64,000 nucleotides of DNA from Panopea generosa (Eukaryota; Mollusca; Bivalvia; Adapedonta; Hiatellidae): positions 58,662,028 through 58,726,027 of the forward strand of contig CM055895.1 in NCBI GenBank assembly GCA_029582155.1, given 5' to 3'. The position numbers were made by a program, and so were the translations under genes. Shown here piece by piece: positions 1-23,685 of the stretch. The stretch's first letter is position 1. Each line of letters starts with the position of its first letter. The notes under the pieces were generated by a model. It worked only from the letters and a program-made list of their open reading frames with translations, was not told the origin of the DNA and searched no databases.

Positions 1-941
1 CCACATACTGTATATATAACCTAAGAAATAAGTTTGTGTATGTAGAGAGTTGAGAAGGGAAAGTATAAATAAATACGTTTTAGTGGTAAAGAGGATTGAA
101 CAATCAATATTATACCTTGACAACTATTGAAGCGTGTCCTCAGAATGACTTTGTACATACCGGTAGTCCTGAAAGTTGGGATATATAAAAACTGCTGTCA
201 GCCTTGCACAGCGGTTTATTGTTGTGAAAAATGAGTACCCTTTAAAAACAAGCAAGTATTTAACAGTAGGTAATTGGAACACGATGACAAAAATTCAAAA
301 AAACTTGCTATTAATCATCATCTGACTAAATAACTAACTTAATCTTTTTCAATCTGAACACTTTAAATTTGAATTATAGATAATAATTCTGTGTTGATGC
401 TTGTTGTTTTGAATATTTATGGTCATTTTTATACCATTGAGAGCTAACAGATGACTTATAGTTAACCTAACCACTCTTTCCTGGGATCCTGGAAGGTTAA
501 TCAGTACTCGAGCACACCCCATCTCCAAAAGTAACTGATAACTTACAGCGAGAAGCAAGGTCGTATATCACTTATAATGGAGACTGTGGCTGGGCAGGGA
601 GTTGAGCTAACAATCCCTGGATTGATATTCTGGCGCATTTCCGTCTGAACCAACTCGGCCTGTGATAAGGCAAGTCAGACAATGTGCTTGCCCAGAATCC
701 ACATTGAGTTTTCATGTGATGTGACAAGAATGACTACTCGCTTTTTTGCCTACCCAGTTTGGATGACACAAGTAAAATGGATTTAGTCATATGGCATTCA
801 TGAGACTGATTGAAAAGCATAATTACTTTTACATGAAATTCTCTAGATCGATGTCAGGTCATTGACCAAAAATGCTAATTGAATCAGCAATGATCCTATA
901 TTGCATATTATAAGTAATGATGGCAAAAAACATTGTTGTAG
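1..941 (+). other. ADH5 intron (3' part)
   Basis: No exon of the ADH catalytic domain can be found here. The stretch is AT-rich intron ending in a plain acceptor (TTGTTGTAG) at 941. It carries a degenerate minus-strand SINE at 408-660; I see nothing else of note. Confidence 0.7.
408..660 (-). repeat. tRNA-derived SINE, group A (degenerate)
   Basis: Minus-strand copy of the main SINE family. The conserved body (GTAACTGATAACTT, CAGTACTCGAGCACACC, TTTCCTGGGATCCT) and the tail end (ATGGTATAAAAATGACC-like) are clear; the tRNA-like head near 590-660 is badly decayed. Confidence 0.75.
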
Positions 942-11303
<10,362 letters not shown>

Positions 11304-11452
11304 GAGGTCGCTCCGTACAAGCGGAACAGCGGGGTAAAGCCACATGGAACAATTAATCTTCTGGAAATATAATTACTTTTTGTGACTTTTTTTTATCTAA
11401 TATTACCATTAAACCAATGTTATTTTAATTTTATATATTGTATAAATCAATC

Positions 11453-11458
11453 AATAAA
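11453..11458 (+). promoter_or_regulatory. ADH5 polyadenylation signal candidate
   Basis: AATAAA 150 bp after the ADH5 stop, in an AT-rich 3' UTR; the first such hexamer after the stop that I noticed. Confidence 0.6.
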
Positions 11459-11964
11459 CTTTGTTAATAAAGATTTTGCAGAAATTTTGTTCAGAATAAT
11501 GATTAAAAAATATGTAAAATATTAGAATTTTCATGTGTATAATAAAAAAATGAGCATTTAAAATGCCATTATGGAATATCAATAGTTGAATAGCTATATA
11601 ATTTTTTTTTATTGAAATCGACATTGCCAAAATTGAATTCACAGTAGACTCAGGTAAACTGTTTCTGGACTGTAGATACATTTATTATTTTAAACAGAAA
11701 CTTACATGTGTGCCTGACTAACTAAACAGAAGTGAGAAGTCATTTATTTTGCTTAATTTAATAAAAATGTATTTACGGTTAAATGCTGTTTGGAGGGATT
11801 GATTACAACCAGAACATGATGTACAATAAATATATTTACATGTGGTAAACAAATGCTTTTCTCCGATTATAGGACTCTTATAATTACATAAAGAACTAAT
11901 TGAATGATTTGAACTTATTTCCAAAAATATTAAACTGGCGTAAGAACCGTCGATTAAATATATT
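11459..11964. other. Downstream of ADH5, no feature seen
   Basis: AT-rich sequence with short minus-strand ORFs that show no family resemblance. I see no gene. Confidence 0.6.
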
Positions 11965-12290
11965 AGTCAATGACCTGCTTGTATTACAGCTGAGGACCTG
12001 TTTTGTATCTAAATACAGTCAGTGAACTGCTTGTATTACAGTCGAGGACCTGTTTTGTATCTAAATACGGTCAGTGACCTGCTTGTATTACAGTCGAGGA
12101 CCTGTTTTGTTTCTAAATACAGTCAGTGACCTGCTTGTATTACAGTCAAAGACCTGCTTGTATTACAGTCAAAGACCTGCTTGTATTACAGTCAGTGACC
12201 TGCTTGTTTTACAGTCAGTGACCTGCTTGTATTACAACTGAGAACCTGTTTTGTATGTAAATACAGTCAGAGACATGCTTTGTTTTGGTC
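11965..12290. repeat. Tandem repeat of CAGTCAGTGACCTGCTTGTA-type units
   Basis: Short units (CAGTGACCTGCTTGTATTA) alternate with longer ones carrying GAGGACCTGTTTTGTATCTA and AATAC. Units are of unequal length, giving a compound minisatellite just downstream of ADH5. Confidence 0.85.
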
Positions 12291-12539
12291 TCTGCTGTAA
12301 ACTAGGTTTGCTCTAAAGATTGTTTTGATTTCAGATATGTTTGTTTTTGAATATGATTTAATATTAAAGAAAATAACAATTTGTCTGTGTCTACAATTAA
12401 AAGTTTAACAAAATGTAAAATGTTGTATGGCAGATTTACTTTTGTCAATTTATAAGTATATTAAAATAAGTTTGTTTAATTATGGTAATTGTATTAAATT
12501 TTGTGAATTGAGTTCAAAATAATTCTTTGTTTTATATTT

Positions 12540-13190
12540 CTGGTTATGTATGTAATTGATTATCATGCATTTAACTGATTATGATTGCAAATGGTTATAT
12601 ATGTAATTGATTATTATGCATTTAACTGATTGTGATTACAAATGGTTATATATGTAGTTGGTTATGTATTTAATTGGTTTTGTATGTAATCAATTAAGGA
12701 TATAAATTGTATTTAATTGATAATGTATGTAATTGATAATGTATGTAATTGATTATGTATGTAAATTGTTTATGTATATAATTGGTTATATATGTGATGG
12801 TTATGTATGTTTTTGATTGCCATGTATGTTATTGATCATGTATGTAATTGATTATGTACATGTATGTAAATGTTAATGTTTGTAATTTGTTATGTATGTG
12901 ATGATTTATATATATATTATTGGTTATGTATGTTATTGATTGTCATTTATGTAATTGATTATGTATGTAATTATTAACATATGTAATTTATTATATATGT
13001 AATTATCCATGTATGTTATTGATTGTCATAGATGTAATTGATTAGGTATGTTATTGATTGTCATGTATGTAATTTATCATGTATGCAATTATTTACATAA
13101 GTAATTGATTATGTATGTAATTGTTCATGTATGTTATTGAATGTCATGTATGTAATTGATTATATATGTTATTGATTCTGTGCTAGTCCA
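12540..13190. repeat. AT-rich degenerate tandem repeat (ATGTATGTAATTGATT)
   Basis: Roughly 16-bp units of ATGTATGTAATTGATT with many variants, including repeated ATTGATTGTCATGTATGT blocks. No coding potential. Confidence 0.85.
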
Positions 13191-13361
13191 GATCCATCAA
13201 AACTGAATGTACCTGGACAGTATTAAGTATTCACTAATAAGCTTACTCATTGTTTGTATTGATAGTGATAACAATCAAGTATAGCAGAATAAAGTGAGTT
13301 GTTTTATCAATGAATACCCGATGTAAAATGATATAACACCTATTTCTTGACGATTTACACC

Positions 13362-13665
13362 GCAGTGTGGTCTAGCCGTAGGGCATCCGCCTTGGATGCA
13401 AAAGGTCATGGGTTTGATCCCAAGCCAAGTCATACCAAAGGCTTCAAAAATGGTACAAGAACCTTCCTGGCTTGTTGTTTAGCATTTAGTGGAAAGTTCT
13501 AGGTCTGTTCGGCCCTGTGTCGGTATAATGTGACTGGATCGGTTATCATACCATGTGTCTTTAGCATGATGTTTCAGCGGTCAAAATACTGCCACGACTG
13601 GAAACCATTTTGAAAAATTAACTGAAAAATCGTTATAAGCGACACTAAACACCATACATGGTTGA
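13362..13665 (+). repeat. tRNA-derived SINE, group D
   Basis: The head GTGTGGTCTAGCCGTAGGGC (A box) and GGGTTTGATCCCA (B box) is tRNA-like. The body includes CTGTTCGGCCCTGTGTCGGT and ATAATGTGACTGG, and the end GCGACACTAAACACCA resembles the CGACGTTAAAC-type 3' ends of animal SINEs. One copy is seen in the window. Confidence 0.75.
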
Positions 13666-13830
13666 TGATTTACATGCAAATGTTTTGAAATGTGAAATTA
13701 TACATTTGCAATAAGTAAAAATCTGATTGCAGAAGGTTTTTTATTAAATAATGTCTATGCTATCATGTCCAAATATGGATCCTTGAAGTAACCGATGTCT
13801 AAAGACAATATGAATAATACAAACTAGTCT

Positions 13831-14065
13831 GTTTAAATATTTAGCATCCTATGATACCATTGGGTGTAAACAGATGATCAGCTAACCTAACCACTCTTTC
13901 CTGGGATCCTACAAGGTTAACCAGTACTCGAGTACACCCATCTATGCAAGTAACTGATAATTTAGCAGTGAGCGGAATGACAATGAGATGCATTGTCATA
14001 CACTAGTCATCATGAAGACTGGCCATATGGGGATGCAAATTCCTGGATTGAGCAATTCCTGGGTC
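13831..14065 (-). repeat. tRNA-derived SINE, group A
   Basis: Minus-strand copy with family tail, body (TTTCCTGGGATCCT, CAGTACTCGAG, AAGTAACTGATAA) and a decayed tRNA-like head. Confidence 0.8.
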
Positions 14066-14826
14066 CAGCAAACAAATGGAAGAAAATAAAAAAGTCTTTC
14101 TTTTGTAGTTCATTTTCTTATTTGTTTTATAAATGTAACTGAGTACAGTTGCTTTTTTTTGGTGACTGGGAACATGTGTTTTAGAAACTATAGGGACCGT
14201 GGTTACTCTTATTTACAATTATGGTTTTTGAGACGTAGAGTAAGGTGATATTAAATTACTACATCTCGAGTAAAACCAACAAATCGAACATTTCATAAAT
14301 ACATCATCACCTAAAACCACATGTCCAAATGCTGTTTTAAGATCAACTGAGCGAAGCTTGATGGTTGTCTTCTGTCTGTTCATCTCTCCATCTTTAAACA
14401 TGTCTTTTTATCTTGACCAAACTTGCACAGTAGTTGTATAACCATACTATCTCTGATACTGGTCAAGTTGAATTTTTGACCTTTGTTAAAGGGAACACCA
14501 TTTGAATGAGTGCGCTCTAGCGCTCACTGTTTTCAGTTAATTTTAACTTGTACAGTAATTGCATAGATATTAAATCTTGCATAAGCTCTTGAACTGGTCA
14601 GATCAGATAATGTGGGTAATGTGAGCCTTTGAGTCGTCAAGAACTGTTTTATTCTGACTTGTGAACTCAACATTACTGGTTGACAAAGTCCTGAAATGTC
14701 CAAGTCTGGGCTTATGGCTCTTGATTTTTGAAAACTACATTCTTTTTACCTTGTATGCACTCTAGCAAATTTTCATTTGATATTTGCCATAATAACAATT
14801 ACAATAACAAAGTAGTTTGGATGCAT

Positions 14827-15076
14827 AGCGCCGTAACTATGCCATCGAGGCCTTAGCGACGATCAGTGAACAAAGTTGCTCTTTTCTGGAAGGTTTACCA
14901 GTACTCGAGCATACCAGTCTTGGCAAGTATAAACAGATAAACTTCTCAGCACTGAGACACTAATAACCATGGGACACAATATCACATCAATTGTCATGGA
15001 GACTTGTTGGATGGGGATTCCAACTTGTGGCCCCTGGATTGATAGTCAGATGTGCAACGTACTGAGCTAACTGGTC
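14827..15076 (-). repeat. tRNA-derived SINE, group A (diverged)
   Basis: Minus-strand copy with CCAGTACTCGAGCATACCAG in the body and, as reverse complement, CCAGTTAGCTCAGTACG with GATTCCAACTTGTGG at the head. It is clearly older than the 3023 copy. Confidence 0.78.
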
Positions 15077-15510
15077 CTGACACATAGTAGTTCTGTCAAC
15101 ATATAGTCTTAAAATAAACAAGAGTTCTGGCTCTTGTATTACAAAACAAAAGTTGTATGTCGCCTACACCAGTATTTACTTTTGGATCTTCACCAAACTC
15201 GTACTGTTATTACCAAATAACATGTGATCATGAATGATGGGCTAAATTGATAATGAATGTATGTTGTTTTACACCCCACCCCTATCTCCCCTCCGGTATA
15301 TATTATGCAAGCCTTAATTATGTTGCGAATGATAATTTCAATAAATGGTTAGAATGCATTTAGAACTGATTTAATTTGTGAAAAATAGCAAAAATTATTT
15401 AGACATTGCTGTTGCGTTGAATCTGGAGAAAGAATAACCATTGGAGATAAATTATCCAGAAAGTATACTTTTAAACTTTATATGCTTTATACTCATCCAT
15501 CCATCCATTA

Positions 15511-17550
15511 ATGCATGTGTCTGCGTATAAAAGGTACGTGAGATATGAACATAGATATAACTATATGCACATGTGCGTGCATCTGTCTGTGTATAAAAGG
15601 TACGTGAGATATGAACATAGATATAACTATATGCACATGTGCATGCATTTGTCTGTGTACAAAAGGTACGTGAGATATGAACATAGATATAACTATATGC
15701 ACATGTGCATGCATTTGTCTGTGTATAATAGGTACCTGAAATATGAACTTAAATATAACTATATGCACATGTGCATGCATGTGTCTGTGTATAATAGGTA
15801 CCTGAGATATGAACTTAAATATAACTATATGCACATGTGCATGCATGTGTCTGTGTTCTAGGTACCTGAGATATGAACTTAAATATAACTTTATGCACAT
15901 GTGCATGCATCTGTCTGTGTATAAAAGGTACCTGAGATATGAACTTAAATATAACTATATGCACATGTGCGTGCATCTGTCTGTGTATGATAGGTACGTG
16001 AGATATGAACTTAAATATAACTATATGCACATGTGCGTGCATCTGTCTGTGAATAAAAGGTACCTGAGATATGAACTTAAATATAACTATATGCACATGT
16101 GCGTGCATCTGTCTGTTTATAATAGGTACGTGAGATATGAACTTAAATATATCTATATGCACATGTGCGTGCATCTGTCTGTGTATAAAAGGTACGTGAG
16201 ATATGAACTTAAATATAACTATATGCACATGTGCGTGCATCTGTCTGTGTATAATAGGTACGTGAGATATGAACTTAAATATAACTATATGCACATGTGC
16301 GTGCATCTGTCTGTATAATAGGTACGTGAGATATGAATTTAGATATAACTATATGCACATGTGCATGCATCTGTCTGTGTATAATAGATACCAGAGATAT
16401 GAACTTAAATATAACTATATGCACATGTGCATGATTGTAATTACCTGAGATATGAACTTAATTATAACTATATGCACATGTGTATGCATCTGTCTGTGTA
16501 TAATAGGTACTTGAGATATGAACTTAAATATAACTATATGCACATGTGCATGCATGTGTCTGTTTATAATAGGTACACTAGATATGAACATAGATATAAT
16601 TATATACACATGTACATGCATGTGTCTGTGTGTAATAGGTACACTAGATATGAACTTAGATATAATTATATACACATGTACATGCACGTTTCTGTGTATT
16701 ATAGGTTCACGAGATATGAACTTAGATATAATTATATACACATGTACATGCATGTGTCTGTGTATAATAGGTACACTAGATATGAACTTTGCTAATTATA
16801 TACACATGTACATGCATGTGTCTGTGTATAATATGTTCACGAGATATGAACTTAGATAATTAAATACACATGTACATGCATGTGTCTGTGTATAATAGGT
16901 ACACTAGATATGAACTTAGATATAATTATGTACATGCACGTGTCTGTGTATAATAGGTTCACGAGATATGAACTTAGATAATTTGATACACATGTACATG
17001 TATGTGTCTGTGTATAATATGTTCACGAGATATGAACTTAGATAATTAAATACACATGTACATGCATGTGTCTGTGTATAATAGGTACACTAGATATGAA
17101 CTTAGATATAATTATGTACATGCACGTGTCTGTGTATAATAGGTTCACGAGATATGAACTTAGATAATTTGATACACATGTACATGTATGTGTCTGTGTA
17201 TAATATGTTCACGAGATATAAACTTAGATAATTAAATACACATGTACATGCATGTGTCTGTGTATAATAGGTTCACAAGATATGAACTTAGATAATTATA
17301 TACACATGTACGTGCAGGTGTCTGTGTATAATAGGAACACGAGATATAAACTTAGGTAATTATATACACATGTACATGCAGGTGGCTGTGTGTAGTAGGT
17401 TTATGTGATATGAACTTAGATATAATTATAAACACATGTACATGCAGGTGTCTGTGTGTAGTAGGTGCATGAGATATGATTTTTGATTTAACTATATAAT
17501 TATACACATGAACATGCATGTTCTGTATATAATAGGTACATGCATGTACT
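15511..17550. repeat. 66-bp minisatellite, about 31 copies
   Basis: Units contain GGTACGTGAGATATGAAC, TTAAATATAACTATATGCAC, ATGTGCATGCATCTGTCTG and TGTATAATA. The first half is regular at 66 bp. From about 16570 a second variant takes over (ACACTAGATATG, TACACATGTACATGCATG) and unit length drifts. Since 66 is a multiple of 3, both strands stay open, giving ORFs with a 22-residue period (up to 169 residues on + and 163 on -). These are repeat artefacts. Confidence 0.95.
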
Positions 17551-18777
17551 GCAAAATTATAATGGACCGACACATAGCTCCAATTTATTCTAAAAAATAC
17601 ATTTTTTTACAAATAAATCGCTTTGCTTATCTTTATTTTTCGGATATGGGTGCAAAATGACCTATTCATGTGTCGACATGCCTTAAAACAGAATTCATTC
17701 ATTCATTCATTCTATGCCGGTTAATACCCCCATACCAAGGAACAAAGTTAAATCACCATCCGTGTTGGTTGTAACAGCTTATAGCCATCAGGTCAGTACT
17801 ACAAACAACTGTTCATTACATGTTTACCTATTCCACGAGTCCAAACATTGCTCGGTCATATTCGCAGCGCGGTATGTTATTTATAAAATGGCTCGCACCG
17901 TGCGTCATGGTTCATTCACAAAGTAAACGTACATTCTGCGCGACTCTACTGTTAGCATGGTTCACTTTATTAATGAAGCGTGACACATATCGATAGTCTG
18001 AATTCCTTTGATCATGCGCACGTGGAATCTGGTGATTCGACATGGAAACCAGCCGCTCGTCTAATTACGGATGTTCTCCTGCCGCCTTGCTTATCAATTA
18101 GCTTAACACAGATTCCCACCTCCCTATGTGTCTATCGACTGTTTTACAATACATTTAAAGCCGTACTTACCTGCAGTAAAGAACAGGAAACAAAAAAGAA
18201 TATGTGAGATAAGTCGACGTGTCTGTAAAAGCATTTTTGTATCCCATTTTATAAAAAAAAACACGACGGACTCGTACCGATGACCTCCCTTGAGTACTCC
18301 GGACAGATGAAGGAGGTAGAAATAAAACTTTTGTTCTCCTTTTCTTCTGTTTTCCAGGGCTTTGTATTGCAGTGATTTATTTTTTCCTATCATGTATTAA
18401 ACGGTCAGTATATTAGAAATCACCACTGAAAATTTGATACTGATACCAGATTTCTGGGCAATTATGTGTTATTTCAGAAGTGTAGGTTCGAACCGCATCG
18501 TGAGCGAATATCTGACATAGTTAATCTGGAAATTGATAGGTATCACAAAACCATTGAATGAAATAAAACTGACCAAGGCATGCTTTTTTCCCCTTTATAA
18601 TTGCATATCTTGAACTAGTGAAGAATTTGAGCCCAGACACATGCTGCACGTTCCTCTCTCCCGCATCCGTCTCACTGACCCAGTCGGAGATTCATCTTTA
18701 ATGAAGTGAAGTGACACGCACGTTTAATATATATGGCAACCTCTTCTTACTATACTCATTCACTCTTCTCCTGTCAG
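17551..18777. other. Unassigned stretch
   Basis: More mixed base composition than its surroundings, with several short ORFs (for example 17714-17926 on +) that show no family resemblance or splice context I can defend. A (CATT)n stretch lies at 17695-17712. Confidence 0.4.
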
Positions 18778-19057
18778 CCGGGTCCAGTTGGCTCAGTCAG
18801 TAGCGCGTCTGACTATCAATCACGGGGTCGTGAGTTCGAGTCCCCGCCAAGTCACAGTCTCTGTGATAATTGATACACAACAGTGTGTCTCATTGCCATT
18901 CGCCTCTTCCCGCTGATTCAAGTGGAAAAATTATCAGTTACTTGCGGATAGGGGTATGTTCGAGTACTTATAAACCTCCCTGAATCCCAAGGATATGTGC
19001 AGTTAGGCTGATCGTCTGTCAGCCCTCGATGGTAAAATGACACTTATATTCAAACAT
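18778..19057 (+). repeat. tRNA-derived SINE, group A (full length)
   Basis: Head GTTGGCTCAGTCAGTAGCGC (A box), GTGAGTTCGAGTCCCCGCC (B box), then the family body TTATCAGTTACTTGCGG, GTTCGAGTAC and the tail CCCTCGATGGTAAAATGACA. This copy shows the family's order of parts well. Confidence 0.92.
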
Positions 19058-19463
19058 TAATTCTTATATCATATCAGAAACGTGCAGTTGGGCTGATATC
19101 AGAGTATCATCGACAGCCATGGTTTTTAATGCTTCATTAGCAGCCATGCTTTCAATGCTCACCTATGCCATCATGCACATTCGTTCGTATAGATCTTGGG
19201 AGGTCTGGCAAAAATGCTCGTTTTATTTCGGATATATACGGTACGCAGTAGATGTGATTAATTGGCTAATAAATTAAAGGGACTGACCGACATAACTCAT
19301 TCATTCGTATCAATGAGCTTCCTGTACTCGAGTAAGGAATGCCATCTTTCCGGAAGTACTAAAGTATTCATATAGTATAAAAGGTAAATGCTCTTTATAT
19401 ATGTTTTAAAGTTACTGTATAAAAAAATGACAAAATAGTTAATGAACATGCAAAGTTTGTTTA

Positions 19464-19572
19464 TTTTTATATTTAACGCCATTTCTATGTCATCATGGGC
19501 TTACAGACGGACGATCAGTTAGCATAACGTACATGTATGACAATGAGACGCATTTTTTATAAGATACAATTA
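19464..19572 (-). repeat. tRNA-derived SINE, group A (internally deleted)
   Basis: The tail (ACGCCATTTCTATGTCATCA, GACGATCAGTTAGC) is joined directly to TGACAATGAGACGCA from the middle of the family body, so about 100 bp are missing. Confidence 0.7.
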
Positions 19573-19597
19573 TTTTTTTGTAGTCGGCAAATAGGAA

Positions 19598-19672
19598 TGT
19601 TCACACACACACGCACGCACGCATGCAGACAGGTACGCACACACGCACGCACGCACCTCATACACACATACA
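19598..19672. repeat. (CA)n / (CGCA)n microsatellite
   Basis: Alternating ACAC, ACGC and ATAC units; low-complexity purine-pyrimidine alternation. Confidence 0.9.
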
Positions 19673-22600
19673 TATTCCGAGATCACACTGTCGTCTACTT
19701 AACTTGAAAAACACGCTTAATTAATTATGTTAAACAAACCAGTTAAGTATTATTTCAAGTCTTTCTCTCAGATGATATTCTCTTACATTTCTGTTTTTGT
19801 TTGTTTGTTTTTTTTAAACTGCCGTACTCCATATGCTATTTGTCAACCTGTAGGGGTGGCCGGGTGAGGGGATGGCCGAATCGATTGTTGGAAGAACTTA
19901 TATTTGATAGTAAGAATGGAAATGTCAATATTGAAAAGTTTATTATGTTGTTGTTTTTTTACGTACTAAATTCATTTTATTAAGGATACTGTATAGAAAG
20001 TAAATTGGTGAAATTTAGATATCATACTGATTTCAAGTGTAGGTAGCCAACTTCAGGTGGGGTGGCGGGGGGATAAAGAGTTTAAAAGTGACACTTTTGA
20101 TTCAAATATGTTTTGGACATTTTCATTTGAGTATAGAAAAGTACTTTAAATTTTTGGTTCCCGAATGTTAGAGATAGTGCCAATAAGGTCTAACGTTATA
20201 ATGTACGTCAATGGTGGAAGCTGACCTTACAGCAGTTTTCAATACTTTCCCCAGTTCACCCTACGGGTATGGTTCTCTGCCTGGTTATAACCAGGGTACC
20301 AATTATGTGGAACCGTGTTGTTTTTACAAATTACAGATAACGCCATGCCATACGTGTATAATTAATTAGTTTTATGGATATTATAATAACAACATGGTGG
20401 CTATCCAGAAGGTAATATGACCTGAAGCAGTATCTCGTTTCCAGCGGTGCAGCCTGCTATGAAAATACGATCAGAATATCTTAACTCCGGCAGTGTTAAT
20501 CGTGTTTAAATGTTTAATACAAAATTCTGAGATAGGTTGGGTAATAGATAAGATAGCAACCGATTATGTGCTTTTTATGATGTTTTAAACATCCAGTTTA
20601 CGAAAGGCTGCGTAAAGAAGATATGAAATATAATTGAAACACCTATAGGAGACTACGTATTGATGCACCAAGACGAAGTGGCGGCTTGATCCCTCACGGA
20701 ATAAGAACAGGTTGTACGATTTACAGAGGGGAAGAAAACTAATAAATGTAATAGTACTGTGTCGGGGGAAACTACTTCTAAAATGTAATTCAGCTTTAAA
20801 ATGAACAGTCAATAACGTGATGTTTCTGTGCATGTGCATGTACCAGGGCGGTAGCCACACTGAGGCAAACGGAGGTACTTGTCTCTTGTAGAATTTGTAG
20901 AGGTTCACATGTTTATTTGTGTTTTTGTAAAATAATAAAGTTATTCCAAACATACGAATTACTCTTGCAAAAATATGACATTTCTTTCACATTTCTTTCA
21001 CATATAATAATATTTTCAATATGGGTGTATAATACGCAGCAAATACTTGTCTTAAAATGTATTACTAAGAATTGATATGTACTGTTAAGTCGGGTCTAAA
21101 AAGCTACCATTGTGTATTCAAGATAATAGTGTAAATGTATAATTGTATAACATGCAGTTTGTGTTATAGATTTGAACGGTTTAAAATGTCTGAAATATCA
21201 GAAAATATAGGAAATGCATGCCAGGAGCTAAATTTATTTTCCGTGGCAGCATGCCCCCGGACACCTCTAACAAAGTTAGGATTGTGCCTACTGTAAAATC
21301 AAACTTTGGCTACAGCCCTGTGTACATACATTATTTATTTTGTTTATGACATATATGATATTGTAGTTAGATTGATTAGATTAAGAAAATTAAAAGAAAA
21401 GAAAACTCACAGTTTCCTGATAAACGTACATTTTCTACCTTAATCTGAAGGTGGATATAAGACACATCCAATTTTATAGTTGTGTTACCACGATAGATAT
21501 ATGATGCAATTACAAGTTTTACCGGTAATGGAATGGTTGGAAAATATGAGTGACGTGACAAATATTGTGATGGTAATTGCAGCTTGAAAGATGACGATAC
21601 GACTTAAATGTCTTTAAGATGACAAATGAGGGGAGATAAAAAAAAATATGTGATTAAAACACGTCATTCTGGATTGAAATACGATGTCGCCATGCACTAA
21701 GCCGGATAATACTGGTGAGTATCCCGGTAGGAAAACATAATAAGAGCCTTTTTTCCGATATTATTCAGAAAAGAAACTCGATAGACGGTGTAATATTGTG
21801 TAGCCGTATTTAGGTGGAGGTATTTAGAATGATAGTTCAAGAATTGTGGGTGATACCGCTAGTTTTGGAACACAATTGACCTCCGGCGGTTATAATGCAC
21901 ACTTGTTTATGTTTTACGTGACACTACGCTATTAATATAAACATGGGCAATCAAACCCAAACCAGGCTGGTCAGCCATCTAATTGCGTGAAATACAAAAT
22001 GCTATACACATTTTAAAGTGAATATTCACTCAATCAAAAATAATTGCAAAAATAAGTAAGATCAGTAAAATAGATAATTTTGATTGCCCTACATGTATTA
22101 CACAAATCGTTACTTATAACATGTATATATACAGATTGAAATGTATGAAATGAAATCAATTTTTTAACCCATGTGTATAAATATATATATACAATTTGTG
22201 TACAATTTGGCAGCGTTAAAGACTGAAATATAGTATGAGAACGCATCATTTTTGTTCTAATTTCTATAATGTTCTAATGGGAGACCCCCGAAGACCCCAC
22301 CCGCATCCAACCCGCAGTTCAAACCCGTTCCGGTACGCCACTGTGTTAAAAAGTTCAAAGCGCCATTACACATTGGCGCGTCGATACAAACTATTTTTCT
22401 TCAGCTAAAAATAATTTACTTCCGTCAGAGTAAACATAATAAACGTATCAAATGAACTACAAGTCTCGCTTCACGAGGCGTATTGAAACACGTTGGGAAT
22501 AGTTTCTCAAGGTGCGTGTAACATTATTTAGCTATCACTGAAGTATTTCGTTCTGTTTTATCCGATATTACTTCGAGTCTAGTGTAGCGTTTTACTTTCA

Positions 22601-23090
22601 TTTCAATTTGATATAATTTCATCGGGAGCGGTCCCATCTGTGTTGTGCAAGTGGTTGTAAGGATAGACAAGTGATAATACGTTTATAACATTCTGGATAT
22701 ATAAATATTCATCCCGGTGGTGGAACGTGCGTGTTTTATTTATTTGTTCGCTATAATATGTATTGTTGTGTTGTATGGATTTTTAAACAGGTGCGACTGT
22801 GCATGAATTAACTTGTGTAAGGTACATTACAGGAATGTTATATTTCACTATATAATTATTGGCTACAGGAGATATACTTGATTAACTCTATATGTGCGAT
22901 CACACATACTTGGCGAAGGTATATATACTATATAAATTTTTACTATTATATGAAAATATATCACATTTGTTACTGTGTCATTTTAATCATTACTTCAGTC
23001 GCCTGACACCGCCCCTGAAACTGTCACATAAGTATAACATGCTCCCCTTACCCCCTTGTTTTGTTTAAACTTATTTAAAGTAATCTGCAG
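19673..23090. other. No gene or large repeat seen
   Basis: About 3.4 kb of AT-rich sequence. The 122-residue minus-strand ORF at 20585-20953 has no family resemblance. The stretch 22440-22740 has somewhat more CpG and donor-like sites, so a noncoding first exon there cannot be excluded, but I cannot support one. Confidence 0.5.
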
Positions 23091-23215
23091 AAGGTCGGTG
23101 GTCCAGTTCTACTCAGATCATTATGTGGTCTTCCTCCATTAATAATAACTGGATATGCCATATATAAACTGAAATGTGTTGAAAATTGTGGTAAACCCAA
23201 TTAAAAAAAAACAAG
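23091..23215 (+). repeat. SINE 3' fragment, group F
   Basis: Shares AGGTCGGTGGTCC, GGTCTTCCTCCA, GATATGCCATA, CTGAAATGTGTTGAAAAT and TAAACCCAATTAAAAAAA with the reverse complement of 63420-63678. The tRNA-like head is missing. Confidence 0.75.
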
Positions 23216-23242
23216 GAACTTATTTAATTAAAACTTTTTAAA

Positions 23243-23427
23243 TTAACTTCGATTGTGAAACGAGTTCTAACAACTTGAGCAAACGCCGCTCTTTCTAGTT
23301 AGAACCAGTACTAAGCATATGCAGATCTATAAAGTGTCTTGCTCTAGAACACCACTCATAGCCGTAGCGGAGGATCATAACCACGACCTGCCGATCCTGG
23401 GTCCGATGCTAGACCACGCACTCTCAC
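23243..23427 (-). repeat. tRNA-derived SINE, group B
   Basis: On the minus strand: GTGCGTGGTCTAGCATCGG at the head, TATGATCCTCCGCTACGG across the B-box region, then GTGTTCTAGAGCAAGACAC and TACTGGTTCTAAC, ending in CACAATCGAAGTTAATTTA. Other copies are at 30025, 36981 and 50558. Confidence 0.82.
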
Positions 23428-23685
23428 TTCCTCGCGTAGTAAAGTATTTGGAGGATCATGATTTATCTAAACCCGCTTTATTGCTAAAATTAAAATAACC
23501 GAAGTGTCTTCCAGTCGCTGAACATATCTGCCGTATAAATATTAATTTTACCATACAATGTACGTACAAATCGACGATTATCTCAATATATTTATTCTTC
23601 ATTCTAAACATGAACAAAATGTTAATCGCCGCCTTTAAGTTCGCAGATGTGGAATAGTATGGGCGTCATGGATGATGGAGCTACC

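Noticed and set aside
15508-16859. ORFs of 112-169 residues on both strands with a 22-residue period
   Set aside because: The 66-bp unit is a multiple of three and lacks stops, so both strands stay open; no flanking coding signal.
18778-18860. A true tRNA gene
   Set aside because: A and B boxes are present, but the acceptor stem does not close and the sequence continues into a SINE body shared by many copies. The other tRNA-like heads fail in the same way.
20585-20953. 122-residue minus-strand ORF
   Set aside because: Not repetitive, but no recognisable family, no convincing splice sites or promoter, and biased to residues expected from AT-rich DNA.
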